From Actinomycetes bacterium (lineage in GTDB: Bacteria; Actinomycetota; Actinomycetes; Mycobacteriales; Mycobacteriaceae): 64,000 nt of DNA. The position numbers were made by a program, and so were the translations under genes. The stretch is from contig JAEXZY010000010.1 of assembly GCA_023404955.1 (NCBI GenBank), positions 62,001 through 126,000 of the forward strand, read 5' to 3'. This document shows, in pieces, positions 1 to 7,730 of this stretch. The notes beneath the pieces are model-generated. The model saw nothing but the letters and a program-made list of their open reading frames with translations. It did no database searches and was not told where the DNA came from. Each line of letters starts with the position of its first letter. Position 1 is the stretch's first letter.

Positions 1-402
1 GTGGAACTGCGTCGCGCGCACGATCGTGTAGGGCAGTCCGGAGTCGGCGATCGTGCGCTCCTGGATGACCTTGGCGCGCATGTAGCCGCTGTCGGTGATC
101 CCGTCGGCGCCGACGATGGACAGCGCGACGTAGTGTCCGACGCCGGCGCCCGTGGCGGCCTTGACGAGGTTCGCCGACGACGTCGTGAAGAAGTCGGTCG
201 CCGCATCTCCGTCCAGCTGAGGCGAATTGGTGACGTCGACGAGCACCGCCGCGCTGGCAACCGCGTCGTCGAGCCCCTCGCCGGTGAGCACGTTCGCCCC
301 GGTGCGCAGCGATGCGCCGACGACGTCGTGACCGGCCGCGGTCAGTATCTCGACGACCTGCGATCCGATCATTCCCGATGCGCCCACCACTGAGATCTTC
401 AT
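1..402 (-). CDS. NmrA-like NAD(P)-binding SDR-family protein (3' end outside window)
   Basis: The visible 134 residues form the N-terminal Rossmann half of an atypical short-chain reductase. The protein opens with the dinucleotide-binding motif GASGMIG (residues 8-14), later has VDVTNSP and ALSIVGADG, and continues into a segment starting SGYMRAKVIQE. This pattern is typical of NmrA/NAD(P)H-binding proteins that act as reductases or redox sensors; the substrate cannot be told. ATG at 402 is the only start that places the glycine-rich loop at the very N-terminus. It is transcribed divergently from the hydrolase at 465, so the 62-nt gap must hold both promoters. The C-terminus lies beyond the window edge. 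Confidence 0.85.
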   Translation of the reverse strand, partial: MKISVVGASGMIGSQVVEILTAAGHDVVGASLRTGANVLTGEGLDDAVASAAVLVDVTNSPQLDGDAATDFFTTSSANLVKAATGAGVGHYVALSIVGADGITDSGYMRAKVIQERTIADSGLPYTIVRATQFH

Positions 403-464
403 TCCTTTACTTTCGCACCAGGGGGCGGGCCACGGCCCCCGGAAAGTCCGTAGTCTTGACGTCC

Positions 465-1211
465 ATGACGGCGGTCTTCGTACATGGCAATCCCGAGACC
501 TCGGCGATCTGGGGTCCGATGCTCGCGGTCCTCGGCCGCGACGACGTCGTGCTTCTCTCGCCGCCGGGCTTCGGTGCGCCCCTGCCCGACGGGTTCGGCG
601 CGACATTCCTGGAGTATCGCGATTGGCTGGAGGCCGAGCTGTCCTCGATCGAGGGGCCGATCGACCTCGTCGGCCACGACTGGGGTGGCGGGCACGTCAT
701 CAACGCTGTGATGCACCGGCCCGAGCTCGTCCGCAGTTGGGTCAGCGATGTCGTCGGGCTCTTCGATCCGGAGTACGTGTGGCATGACATGGCTCAGGTG
801 TGGCAGACACCGGGGGCGGGCGAGGAATCGCTCGACGCGATGCTCGGCGGTGACCTGACCGCCCGGACGGACCTGATGATGTCGTTCGGCATCCCGGCCG
901 ACGTTGCCGCGCAGATCGCCGAACATCAGAACGCCGACATGGGCCGGGCGATCCTGGCGCTCTACCGCTCGGCCGCGCAGCCCGCGATGGCCGAGGCGGG
1001 CCGAGACTTGCCGCGCCTCGCCGCGCGTCCGGGCTTGTCGCTGCTGGCCACCGATGACGCCTTCATCGGCGCTCACGACAACCGGCGTCGGGCCTCCGAG
1101 CGGGCAGGCGCGCGCATCGAGGTGCTCGAGGGGCTGGGGCACTGGTGGATGGTGGAGGACCCCCATCGCGGCGCCGAGGCGCTGAACGAATTCTGGGCGA
1201 CGCTGGACTAG
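465..1211 (+). CDS. alpha/beta hydrolase (epoxide hydrolase / haloalkane dehalogenase-like)
   Basis: This 248-residue alpha/beta-hydrolase has the oxyanion-loop motif HGNPE near residue 6, the nucleophile elbow GHDWGG in which the nucleophile would be Asp, and a C-terminal GHWW that supplies the catalytic His. An Asp nucleophile is typical of epoxide hydrolases and haloalkane dehalogenases rather than Ser esterases, so C-O or C-halogen hydrolysis is the likely chemistry; the substrate is unknown. The reading frame is open further upstream, but ATG 465 puts the first beta strand at the N-terminus as in the family, and an earlier start would overlap the divergent gene. The stop codon directly abuts the GTG of the next gene. 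Confidence 0.88.
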   Translation: MTAVFVHGNPETSAIWGPMLAVLGRDDVVLLSPPGFGAPLPDGFGATFLEYRDWLEAELSSIEGPIDLVGHDWGGGHVINAVMHRPELVRSWVSDVVGLFDPEYVWHDMAQVWQTPGAGEESLDAMLGGDLTARTDLMMSFGIPADVAAQIAEHQNADMGRAILALYRSAAQPAMAEAGRDLPRLAARPGLSLLATDDAFIGAHDNRRRASERAGARIEVLEGLGHWWMVEDPHRGAEALNEFWATLD

Positions 1212-1733
1212 GTGTTGGTCCTCTACACCATCGGTCACTCCACCCGACCGCTCGACGAATTCGTCGCGCTGCTGCGGGAATTCGATGTCGAGGTGCTGGT
1301 CGACATCCGGACCGTGCCGAAGTCGCGGCGCAACCCGCAGTACCACCAGGATGAGTTGTCGGTGTCTCTGCCCGCGGCCGGTATCGAGTACCGCCACCTT
1401 CCCGGACTCGGCGGACTGCGCCGCCCAGCGAAGGATTCGCCGAACGGCGCGTGGCGCAACGACTCGTTCCGCGGGTACGCCGACTACATGGGCACCCCGG
1501 CGTTCGAGGCTGCCCTCGGGGAACTGCTCGAGGTGGCCGCCGAACGCGTGACAGCAATCATGTGCGCCGAAGCGGTGCCCTGGCGCTGTCACCGGTCGCT
1601 GGTGGCCGACGCGGTGCTCTTCCGAGGTGTCGACGTGCGGCACATCATGGGACCCGGCGCGGCGAAACCCGCACGGTTGACGCCTTTCGCGCATGTCGAC
1701 GCAACGCGCATCGTCTATCCGCCGGAGGATTGA
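1212..1733 (+). CDS. DUF488 family protein
   Basis: This 173-residue protein matches the DUF488 family: it starts with YTIGHST, continues with LVDIRTVPKSRRNPQY, and has the conserved C-terminal pair of Cys residues in a CAEAVPWRCHR context. The biochemical role of DUF488 proteins is not established; the conserved Cys/His residues suggest a small-molecule or metal site (inference). The GTG start begins on the base after the hydrolase stop at 1211, so the two genes are almost certainly cotranscribed. Its 3' end overlaps the convergent nitronate monooxygenase gene by 19 bases. Confidence 0.85.
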   Translation: MLVLYTIGHSTRPLDEFVALLREFDVEVLVDIRTVPKSRRNPQYHQDELSVSLPAAGIEYRHLPGLGGLRRPAKDSPNGAWRNDSFRGYADYMGTPAFEAALGELLEVAAERVTAIMCAEAVPWRCHRSLVADAVLFRGVDVRHIMGPGAAKPARLTPFAHVDATRIVYPPED

Positions 1734-2620
1734 CGCCCGCACAGTCGGTCGATGACGGACTGCGCGTCGTCGACGGCCTTGACATCTCCGACGCCTTCGC
1801 CGGCGTTGATGGGGGCGACGCGGTAGTCCTGCCGGGCAATCGCAGCGTGCAGCGCTTCTCGGGCAGCGGTGTCGATCTCGTCCTCGCGCCCGTCCCATTG
1901 CTCGGTGAAGCTGTTGCGCAGCAATCGTTCCGGAGTGTGTGCCGGCCACGGGTAGCCGAACGCGACGTCGAAGGCGCGGGTGACGACGGTGTCGGTGGCC
2001 CGGGCGTCGATCATCGCCTGACGCGCCCCATCGGGCAGCAGGGACTCCCTGCACACCGCGAATGCCGTACCGATCCACGCGCCTGAGGCGCCTGCAGCGA
2101 GCGCGTCGGCGAAGGCCTCCGGCGACGCGATGCCGCCTGCCGCCAGCACGGGCGCTGGCACCTGGTCGATGATCTGCGCGAGCAGCGTCTGCAGCGGCAT
2201 GCGCGGTTGGCCGTGACCGCCGCCTTCGGCGCCCCGGGCGACCAGTATGTCGACGCCTTCGTCTGCCGCTCGTCGGGCTTGCTCGACATCGGCGACCTGG
2301 GTGGCCGTCATCGCGCCGGCGTCATGTGCGGCCGCCACCCAGTCGAAATCGTCGCCAAAGCTCACCGACAGGAGCACGGGCCGCGCCGCGAGCGCGGCGT
2401 CGAGCAGACCGGGGTCGTCGCGGACACGCCAGCCGATCAGCCCGATCCCGAATTGGACGTCGTGCACATGGGGTAATTCTGTGTGAAGCATGGATACTGT
2501 TGCGCTGCTGCCCATCCCGATCATGCCCAAGCCGCCGGCGCGCGTGACGGCCGCGGCCAGCTCGCCACCGGCGACCCCGCCCATCGGGGCGTTGAGGATG
2601 GGGACGTCGAGGTCGAGCAT
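1715..2620 (-). CDS. nitronate monooxygenase family protein
   Basis: This 301-residue TIM-barrel flavoprotein belongs to the nitronate monooxygenase (2-nitropropane dioxygenase) family. Visible hallmarks are the N-terminal LDVPILNAPMGGVAGGELA, a central VARGAEGGGHGQ, a phosphate-binding AAGGIASPEAFADALAAGASGAWIGTAF and the C-terminal helix region. Such enzymes use FMN to oxidise alkyl nitronates such as propionate-3-nitronate. It lies 28 bases downstream of the aldehyde dehydrogenase on the same strand and is probably in one operon with it, which suggests a shared catabolic or detoxifying role. The exact substrate is not determinable. Confidence 0.88.
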   Translation of the reverse strand: MLDLDVPILNAPMGGVAGGELAAAVTRAGGLGMIGMGSSATVSMLHTELPHVHDVQFGIGLIGWRVRDDPGLLDAALAARPVLLSVSFGDDFDWVAAAHDAGAMTATQVADVEQARRAADEGVDILVARGAEGGGHGQPRMPLQTLLAQIIDQVPAPVLAAGGIASPEAFADALAAGASGAWIGTAFAVCRESLLPDGARQAMIDARATDTVVTRAFDVAFGYPWPAHTPERLLRNSFTEQWDGREDEIDTAAREALHAAIARQDYRVAPINAGEGVGDVKAVDDAQSVIDRLCGRQSSGG

Positions 2621-2648
2621 GCCGGTGATCCTACGGCGGTGCTCGCGA

Positions 2649-4106
2649 TCAGATGGCGTAGTCGCGGGGTTCGTGCTGGATGGAGATCCAGTGATCGGAC
2701 GTGAACTCGTCGACTGCCCACTGGCCGCCGAAACGCCCGATGCCCGAGCCCTTCACGCCGCCGAACGCGGTGTTGGCGTCGTCGTTGACGGGGGAGTCGT
2801 TGACGTGGGTCATGCCCGCCTGTATCCGCCGGGCGAAGCGTTCCGCACGGCCGACATTGCGACTGAACACCGCTGAGGACAGCCCGTACTCGGTGTCGTT
2901 GGCGATGCGCAGCGCATCCTCCTCGTCGTCGGCGCGGATCACGGTGATCACCGGGCCGAACACCTCCTCGCGCGCGGTGGCAACGTCGTTGCTTGCCGAG
3001 AGCACATGCGGCGGCAGACACAGCCCCGTCGGACCGAACGGATCGCCTCCCGTCAGCAACTCCGCACCCTCGTCCTGGGCGCGCTTCAGCTTGTCCTGAA
3101 TGCCCTCCAGCTGAGACGAATTGATCACCGGACCGAGCTGTGTGTCGGAATCGGACGGATCACCCACGGTGAGGGCCTTGACCCGGCCGACGAATCGGTC
3201 GACGAACTCATCGCGCACGGCCGCATCGACGATGATCCGGTTGGCGATCATGCAGATCTGGCCCTGGTGGAAGAACGATCCGAACACGGCGGCGTTGACG
3301 GCGAGTTCGAGATCCGCGTCGTCGAGGACGACCAGCGGCCCGTTGCCGCCCAATTCGAGGGCGAGCTTCTTCAGACCCGCCTTCTGTGCGATGCCCTTGC
3401 CCACCGGAGTCGATCCCGTGAACGAGACGACCCGGGGTGCCGGATGCTCGACGATCGCGTCGCCGATGTCCGAGCCCGATCCCACGACCACCGACAGCAG
3501 TCCGGGCGGTAGCCCCGCCTCCTCGAAGATCCGTGCCAGCAGCAGACCACCCGTCACCGGAGTGTCACCGGCGGGTTTGAGCACCACGGCATTCCCGGTG
3601 GCCAGGGCCGGTGCGACGGACCGATTGGACAGCTGCATCGGGAAGTTCCACGGCGAGATCACCGCGACCACGCCGACCGGCTCCCGGTAGACCCGGCTCT
3701 CCTTGCCCGGGATGTCCGACGGCATGATGCGGCCCTCCATGTGGTGCGGCATGGACGCCGCCTCCCACATGACGGAGCGCACCAGGTTCCACTCCAGTTC
3801 GGCCTTGGCCAGCGTGCCACCCGTCTCCCGGACAAGCCAGTCGGTGATCTCGTCTTTGCGGTCGGTCATCACGTCGGCGGCACGGCGCATCACGCCGGCT
3901 CGCTCGAGCGGTGGCGCCGAGGCCCAATCCGGCTGTGCGGCAACGGCGGCGTCGTACGCTTCGTTCAGGTCGTCCTCGTCGGCCTGGACGAGTTCGGTGA
4001 GCGTGTCACCGCGGTAGGGGTCCGTGTCGGTGCGGGTCTCCCCGGTCGAGCCGCCTCGCCAGTTCGTGCCGATCGGCATCGTGTCGAAGTGCGGATAGCT
4101 GTCCAT
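2649..4106 (-). CDS. NAD(P)-dependent aldehyde dehydrogenase (aromatic-aldehyde type)
   Basis: This 485-residue protein is a full-length aldehyde dehydrogenase. It has the cofactor segment ISPWNFP near residue 150, FTGSTPVGKGIA at 229, the general base Glu251 in LELGGN and catalytic Cys285 in GQICM. The sequence around the active site and the overall length resemble benzaldehyde or salicylaldehyde dehydrogenases, but the substrate is an inference. It is the first gene of a minus-strand pair with the nitronate monooxygenase. The divergent SnoaL-like gene starts at 4206, and the promoter seen between them reads the other way. Confidence 0.92.
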   Translation of the reverse strand: MDSYPHFDTMPIGTNWRGGSTGETRTDTDPYRGDTLTELVQADEDDLNEAYDAAVAAQPDWASAPPLERAGVMRRAADVMTDRKDEITDWLVRETGGTLAKAELEWNLVRSVMWEAASMPHHMEGRIMPSDIPGKESRVYREPVGVVAVISPWNFPMQLSNRSVAPALATGNAVVLKPAGDTPVTGGLLLARIFEEAGLPPGLLSVVVGSGSDIGDAIVEHPAPRVVSFTGSTPVGKGIAQKAGLKKLALELGGNGPLVVLDDADLELAVNAAVFGSFFHQGQICMIANRIIVDAAVRDEFVDRFVGRVKALTVGDPSDSDTQLGPVINSSQLEGIQDKLKRAQDEGAELLTGGDPFGPTGLCLPPHVLSASNDVATAREEVFGPVITVIRADDEEDALRIANDTEYGLSSAVFSRNVGRAERFARRIQAGMTHVNDSPVNDDANTAFGGVKGSGIGRFGGQWAVDEFTSDHWISIQHEPRDYAI

Positions 4107-4150
4107 CAGGCGCGGCTACCCGCCTCGAGTCGGCCGAAACGCGGCTGCGC

Positions 4151-4179
4151 TTGACGTCAACTTGCATGGGCACTACAAA
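4151..4179 (+). promoter_or_regulatory. candidate promoter of the SnoaL-like gene
   Basis: TTGACG at 4151-4156 and TACAAA at 4174-4179 are separated by 17 bases, a good match to a housekeeping-sigma promoter. The -35 box is embedded in the perfect 10-bp palindrome TTGACGTCAA (4151-4160), which could also be an operator. A Shine-Dalgarno sequence GGGAGG (4196-4201) and the GTG start at 4206 follow. Confidence 0.5.
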
Positions 4180-4185
4180 ACACTC
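4171..4185 (+). promoter_or_regulatory. shared CACTACAAAA motif, copy 1
   Basis: CACTACAAAACACTC lies at the -10 region upstream of the SnoaL-like gene. A near-identical sequence occurs at 5159-5174 upstream of the F420-type reductase, and the TetR gene sits between the two targets. It may be part of a common operator or simply a similar promoter element. Confidence 0.35.
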
Positions 4186-4205
4186 ATGACCATTCGGGAG
4201 GTTCG

Positions 4206-4583
4206 GTGAGCGACGACGTCGTGCGGTTGATGGAAGAGAACCTGCTCGCGGTGTTCAACGAGCGTGATGCCGATGCCCGGCTCGCGGTGGTGCGCCGCAA
4301 CTACGCCCCTGACGTCCGGTGGTCCGACGCCGACGAGACCGTGACCGGCCAGGACCGGTTGCACGAGAAGGCGCAGGCGCTGCTCGACGGGCCGCTGGCC
4401 GGCCTCGATTTCACTCAGGCCGGTCCGGTGCACCAGGTGGCGAACATGGGCTACCTGAACTTCGAGGTGTACGCGCCGGGCACCACGGATGTGCTGATCG
4501 CCGGGTTCGATGTCGCGCTGATCGAGAACGGCGTGATCGCGCAGCTGTTCACCGTGGTGACGAAGGAACCGGCCACGCCTTGA
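4206..4583 (+). CDS. SnoaL-like / NTF2-fold protein
   Basis: This 125-residue alpha+beta barrel protein has the NTF2-like layout: a long N-terminal helix (LMEENLLAVFNERDADARLAV), then YAPDVRWSDADET and a final strand ending LFTVVTKE. Family members act as isomerases, hydrolases or ligand-binding proteins; no catalytic Asp/His pair can be assigned with confidence. GTG 4206 is preceded by GGGAGG at 4196-4201. The 3' end overlaps the convergent TetR gene by 35 bases. Confidence 0.75.
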   Translation: MSDDVVRLMEENLLAVFNERDADARLAVVRRNYAPDVRWSDADETVTGQDRLHEKAQALLDGPLAGLDFTQAGPVHQVANMGYLNFEVYAPGTTDVLIAGFDVALIENGVIAQLFTVVTKEPATP

Positions 4584-5103
4584 GCGCGATGTCGGCCGCC
4601 GCGCGCAGCTGCCGGCGGGTGGCCCCGTCGCGGGCCTTCGCCGACAGGCCGCGCAGAACCAGGTCGATGTAGTCGGTCAGCGCGGTGACGTCGACTGTCG
4701 CCGGTAGGTCGCCGGCCCGTTGCGCGCGGCGCAGGCGGCGGGCGATGGCCTCGCGCCCGGAATCGCGGCGGGCACGCAACGTCGGGTCGGAGATGACGAA
4801 GCAGCCCGGCGGATGCGCCGGGCGGGTGTACAGCTCGACCGCACGCCCGAGCATCGCCGTGAACACCGCGTGCGCGGTGGGCTCCTCCAGTGCGGGCGGC
4901 ACGACCGCGGACCGCTCGTACAACTCGACGGCGGCGTCGAACAGCGCTTGCTTGTCGCCGAACGTCGCATACAGGCTGGGCGGTGAAATGCCCATCCCCG
5001 CGGTCAGATCGCTGATCGACGTGCGGTCAAATCCTCTGTCCCAGAACAGATGCATGGCGGCCTGCAGCGCTTCTGCGCGATCGAACTTCGGCGGCCGGCC
5101 CAT
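4549..5103 (-). CDS. TetR/AcrR family transcriptional regulator
   Basis: This 184-residue protein has an N-terminal TetR DNA-binding domain (GRPPKFDRAEALQAAMHLF, then SISDLTAGMGISPPSLYATFGDKQALF) and a C-terminal ligand domain of about 120 residues that includes PAHPPGCF. It is divergent from the F420-type reductase at 5186 and convergent with the SnoaL-like gene. Related motifs at 4171 and 5159 make both neighbours plausible targets. The inducer is unknown. Confidence 0.92.
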   Translation of the reverse strand: MGRPPKFDRAEALQAAMHLFWDRGFDRTSISDLTAGMGISPPSLYATFGDKQALFDAAVELYERSAVVPPALEEPTAHAVFTAMLGRAVELYTRPAHPPGCFVISDPTLRARRDSGREAIARRLRRAQRAGDLPATVDVTALTDYIDLVLRGLSAKARDGATRRQLRAAADIALKAWPVPSSPR

Positions 5104-5158
5104 CGCCTGATCCTATGCACCGCGGCGTGGACTCTGCTAGCGTCCTCGCTTTAACGAT

Positions 5159-5174
5159 CACTACAAAAAAACTC
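5159..5174 (+). promoter_or_regulatory. shared CACTACAAAA motif, copy 2 (likely -10 region)
   Basis: CACTACAAAAAAACTC lies 12 bases upstream of the ATG at 5186. TACAAA at 5162-5167 could be a -10 box, giving a very short leader with GAGAGG as ribosome-binding site. It matches the element at 4171-4185 except for the length of the A run and one base. Confidence 0.35.
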
Positions 5175-5185
5175 GAGAGGCCGCC

Positions 5186-5821
5186 ATGACCTATGCGATC
5201 GTCGGTTCGGGGAACATCGGCTCTGCGGTGGCCGGGCACTTCGCCCGCACCGGCATCGACGTCGCCGTCGCCGCATCGCGCGGTCCGGAGACTGTCGCAC
5301 CGCTGGCTCAGCGTCTCGGATCACACATCACTCCCTCCGAAGTCTCCGACGCGTTGGGCGCCGACGTGGTGGTCTTGGCCGTGCCGTTCGATGCGGTAAA
5401 GGACCTCGTGGGTCAGGTCCCGGACTGGTCCGGTCGGATCATCGTCGACGCAACGAACGCCATTGACTACAAAGACTTTTCACCGGCCGATCTGGGCGGG
5501 CGAGCATCGTCGGATCTGGTGGAGGAGTGGGCGACCGGCGCCCGGGTCGTCAAGGCGTTCGGGCACACCTGGGCCAAGGTGCTCGCGCACGAGCCCGAGG
5601 ACGGCCGCGGCGGGCGGCGGGTGCTGTTCGTCTCCGGCAACGATCCGTCAGCCAACGCCGAGGTGGCCGCACTGATGGAGCGGTTCGGATTCGAGCCGAT
5701 CGATCTCGGCCGCAACGATGCCGGCGGGCTGCTGCAGCAGTTCGGCGGACCGCTGACCACCCGCAGCTTCATCTCCCAGGCGATCGGTGGCGCGTCACCG
5801 GCGGAGATGGACCTCGTGTAG
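5186..5821 (+). CDS. NADPH-dependent F420 reductase-like oxidoreductase
   Basis: This 211-residue single-domain Rossmann protein starts MTYAIVGSGNIGSAVAGHFA, continues VVVLAVPFDAVKDL and has VDATNAIDY and VVKAFGHTWAKVL, a pattern shared with NADP-dependent F420 reductases (Fno) and related NAD(P)-binding proteins. The role is hydride transfer to F420 or another small substrate; many paralogues have unknown acceptors. GTG/ATG choice is clear because ATG 5186 begins the first beta strand. It is divergent from the TetR gene, which may control it, and overlaps the end of the convergent NmrA-like gene by 27 bases. Confidence 0.82.
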   Translation: MTYAIVGSGNIGSAVAGHFARTGIDVAVAASRGPETVAPLAQRLGSHITPSEVSDALGADVVVLAVPFDAVKDLVGQVPDWSGRIIVDATNAIDYKDFSPADLGGRASSDLVEEWATGARVVKAFGHTWAKVLAHEPEDGRGGRRVLFVSGNDPSANAEVAALMERFGFEPIDLGRNDAGGLLQQFGGPLTTRSFISQAIGGASPAEMDLV

Positions 5822-6649
5822 GGGCTGCGCAGCGAGAAAGTCGCGCAGCGACGTCGGCGGGCGACCGGTGACGTCCCGCACGGTCGTCGTCACGAAATCC
5901 TGTTCGCCGGCGCTGATGCGGCCATCGAGTGCGGCGAGCACGTACGCGAATTCCTCCGACAGGCCGGTAGCGGTGAACTGTGCGGCTCGCTCGGCGGGCG
6001 ACACGTCGACATGGCGGACCTGGTACCCGAGGACGTCTGACAGGATCGCCGCGGCGTCCGCGTAGGACAGTGATTCAGGGCCGGTCAGCAGCAGTTCCTC
6101 GCCGACGGGCTCGGGTGCGAGGAGAGCGTCGACGGCGGTCGCGGCGATGTCGTTCGCGTCGATGAAACCCAGACGGCCTGTGCCGGTCGCCGTGACGATC
6201 TCCCGTGACTCACGAATGCTGTGGGCCACTGGGTGGTCGCCGACGAAGTTCTGCATGAACCACGAGGGCCGCAGGATGGTGGCCTCGGGAAACTTGCTGG
6301 CGATGACGTCGTGGATCTCGCCCAGGCCGGGCTCCCCACGCTCGATCGCCGACGAGCTCAACAGCACGACCCGACGCACACCCTGCTCCGCGGCCAGCCC
6401 GAGGAAGGGGCGCACCATCGACACCGGGTCGGCGTGCCCGGCCGGGGCGACCAGGTAGATCGCTGTCGCGCCCCGAAGCGCCGCGCCGAACGTCGTGGCG
6501 TCGGCCCAGTCGAACACTCGGGCGTCTTGATCGGCGGGGTGGGGCCGCCGGCTGGCGGGGTAGACCCGGCTGCCCCGGGCGCGCAAGCCCGCGACGACGG
6601 CGGTTCCGGTGTTGCCGGTCGCCCCGGTGACGAGAACCGGCTCAGGCAT
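5795..6649 (-). CDS. NmrA family NAD(P)-binding protein
   Basis: This protein of about 284 residues starts MPEPVLVTGATGNTGTAVVAGL, carrying the GxxGxxG nucleotide loop of atypical SDRs. It also has LLSSSAIERGEPGLG, ILRPSWFMQNF and GFIDANDIAATAVDAL, the familiar NmrA/quinone-oxidoreductase (ytfG-like) motifs. ATG 6649 overlaps the stop of the upstream SnoaL-like gene by eight bases, indicating translational coupling; an in-frame ATG at 6664 would lengthen it by five residues. The role is probably a small quinone or enone reductase or a redox sensor. Confidence 0.87.
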   Translation of the reverse strand: MPEPVLVTGATGNTGTAVVAGLRARGSRVYPASRRPHPADQDARVFDWADATTFGAALRGATAIYLVAPAGHADPVSMVRPFLGLAAEQGVRRVVLLSSSAIERGEPGLGEIHDVIASKFPEATILRPSWFMQNFVGDHPVAHSIRESREIVTATGTGRLGFIDANDIAATAVDALLAPEPVGEELLLTGPESLSYADAAAILSDVLGYQVRHVDVSPAERAAQFTATGLSEEFAYVLAALDGRISAGEQDFVTTTVRDVTGRPPTSLRDFLAAQPLHEVHLRR

Positions 6650-7109
6650 CACGGCGCTCCACATTCGCCGCGAGCGCGTCTGCGTCGCCGAGTGCCGCTG
6701 CCGCGGCGACCGGATTCCAGTAGTCGCGGTAGTGCCGAACGCCGTCGGGGCCGACGGTGATCACCGCGACATAGTCCATGTGGTACGGCGAGTTCGATTG
6801 CAGCACAACGCCGTCGGCCGAGAACTCCAGGATGGCCGTCTCCGGGTCGAGAGTGTGGTGACGTTGCCGCTCGGTCACGGTGTCGATGCGCAGCAGGGCG
6901 CTGTAGTCCTTCAGGTAGTCGGCCACGTCGGCACGGCTGCGCAGCATCGGATAGCCAGGCGCGGCGAAGGGGAACTCCATCGCACCGTCGGGCGCCCACT
7001 GCTCGGCGAAAGCCTGCATGTCATTGCGGCGAAGGCTGGCGAATAGTGCGTCGATCACCCGGTCGGTGTGCGAGCGGCGGTCATCGTCGGTCACAGTGCT
7101 CCTTGTCAT
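6642..7109 (-). CDS. SnoaL-like / NTF2-fold protein
   Basis: This 155-residue NTF2-like protein has an N-terminal helix DRVIDALFASLRRNDMQAFAEQWAPDGAMEFPFA followed by beta strands ending YAVITVGPDGVRHYRDYWNPVA-like sequence, where the RDYWNP ending is typical of SnoaL/ketosteroid-isomerase-like proteins. It is the first gene of a pair with the NmrA-like reductase and is divergent from the TetR gene at 7149, with a 15-bp palindrome between them. Confidence 0.8.
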   Translation of the reverse strand: MTRSTVTDDDRRSHTDRVIDALFASLRRNDMQAFAEQWAPDGAMEFPFAAPGYPMLRSRADVADYLKDYSALLRIDTVTERQRHHTLDPETAILEFSADGVVLQSNSPYHMDYVAVITVGPDGVRHYRDYWNPVAAAAALGDADALAANVERRDA

Positions 7110-7114
7110 ATGGA

Positions 7115-7129
7115 ACGGAACCGTTCCGT
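7115..7129. promoter_or_regulatory. TetR operator candidate (perfect 15-bp palindrome)
   Basis: ACGGAAC-C-GTTCCGT is a perfect inverted repeat with seven-base arms and one central base. It lies between the divergent SnoaL-like gene (start 7109) and the TetR gene (start 7149), just upstream of a TAGTAT -10 box (7136-7141) that would place the transcript start at the GTG. The location fits autorepression plus control of the divergent pair. Confidence 0.75.
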
Positions 7130-7148
7130 CTCGGATAGTATTCCGAAC

Positions 7149-7730
7149 GTGACGACGAAGGCGAACCTGCGAGCTCAGCTGACGGACGGAATTGTCGAGG
7201 CGGTCCTGGACGAACTGGCCGACGTGGGCTTCGGCCGGCTCTCGATGGACGGGGTGGCCCGTCGAGCCCGAGCCGGCAAGGCTGCGCTGTATCGGCGGTG
7301 GCCGTCGAAGCAGGAGATGGTGCTCGACGTCGTGGCCGGTCTCAGCGTTCCGGCCGCCGAGACGGTGCCGTCCGATGACCTGCGGTCCGACGTCGCGGCG
7401 CTCGTCACTGGTGTCGACGCGTGGCTGAGCGATGAACGGATGTCGCGCATCCTGCCCGATCTCCTGGCCGAGGCCATGCGCAATCCGGGACTCGCCGCCG
7501 CGCTGACCGATCGTGTCGGGGCCGCCCGCCGCGGCTACGGACAGGCGGTGATCGACGCGGCGGTCGCCCGCGGCGAGGTGCCCTCGGACGTCGACAGCGA
7601 GTATGTGTTGGATCTGGTTGCCGCACCGGTGTTCTGGCGGATCTGTGGGCGCCGGCTGCAGACCAGCCCGGAGCTACTCGACCGGGTGGTCGACTCGGTG
7701 CTGCACGCGCTGGGCGTCACCGCACGATGA
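7149..7730 (+). CDS. TetR/AcrR family transcriptional regulator
   Basis: This 193-residue regulator has the TetR helix-turn-helix GRLSMDGVARRARAGKAALYRRWPSKQEMV near residues 25-55 and a C-terminal TetR_C-type domain with LLAEAMRNPGLAAALTDRV. The frame stays open upstream, but GTG 7149 is preferred because it begins just before the DNA-binding domain and lies seven bases after a TAGTAT -10 element, implying a leaderless message as is common in mycobacteria. It probably binds the palindrome at 7115 and represses the divergent SnoaL/NmrA pair. Confidence 0.9.
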   Translation: MTTKANLRAQLTDGIVEAVLDELADVGFGRLSMDGVARRARAGKAALYRRWPSKQEMVLDVVAGLSVPAAETVPSDDLRSDVAALVTGVDAWLSDERMSRILPDLLAEAMRNPGLAAALTDRVGAARRGYGQAVIDAAVARGEVPSDVDSEYVLDLVAAPVFWRICGRRLQTSPELLDRVVDSVLHALGVTAR

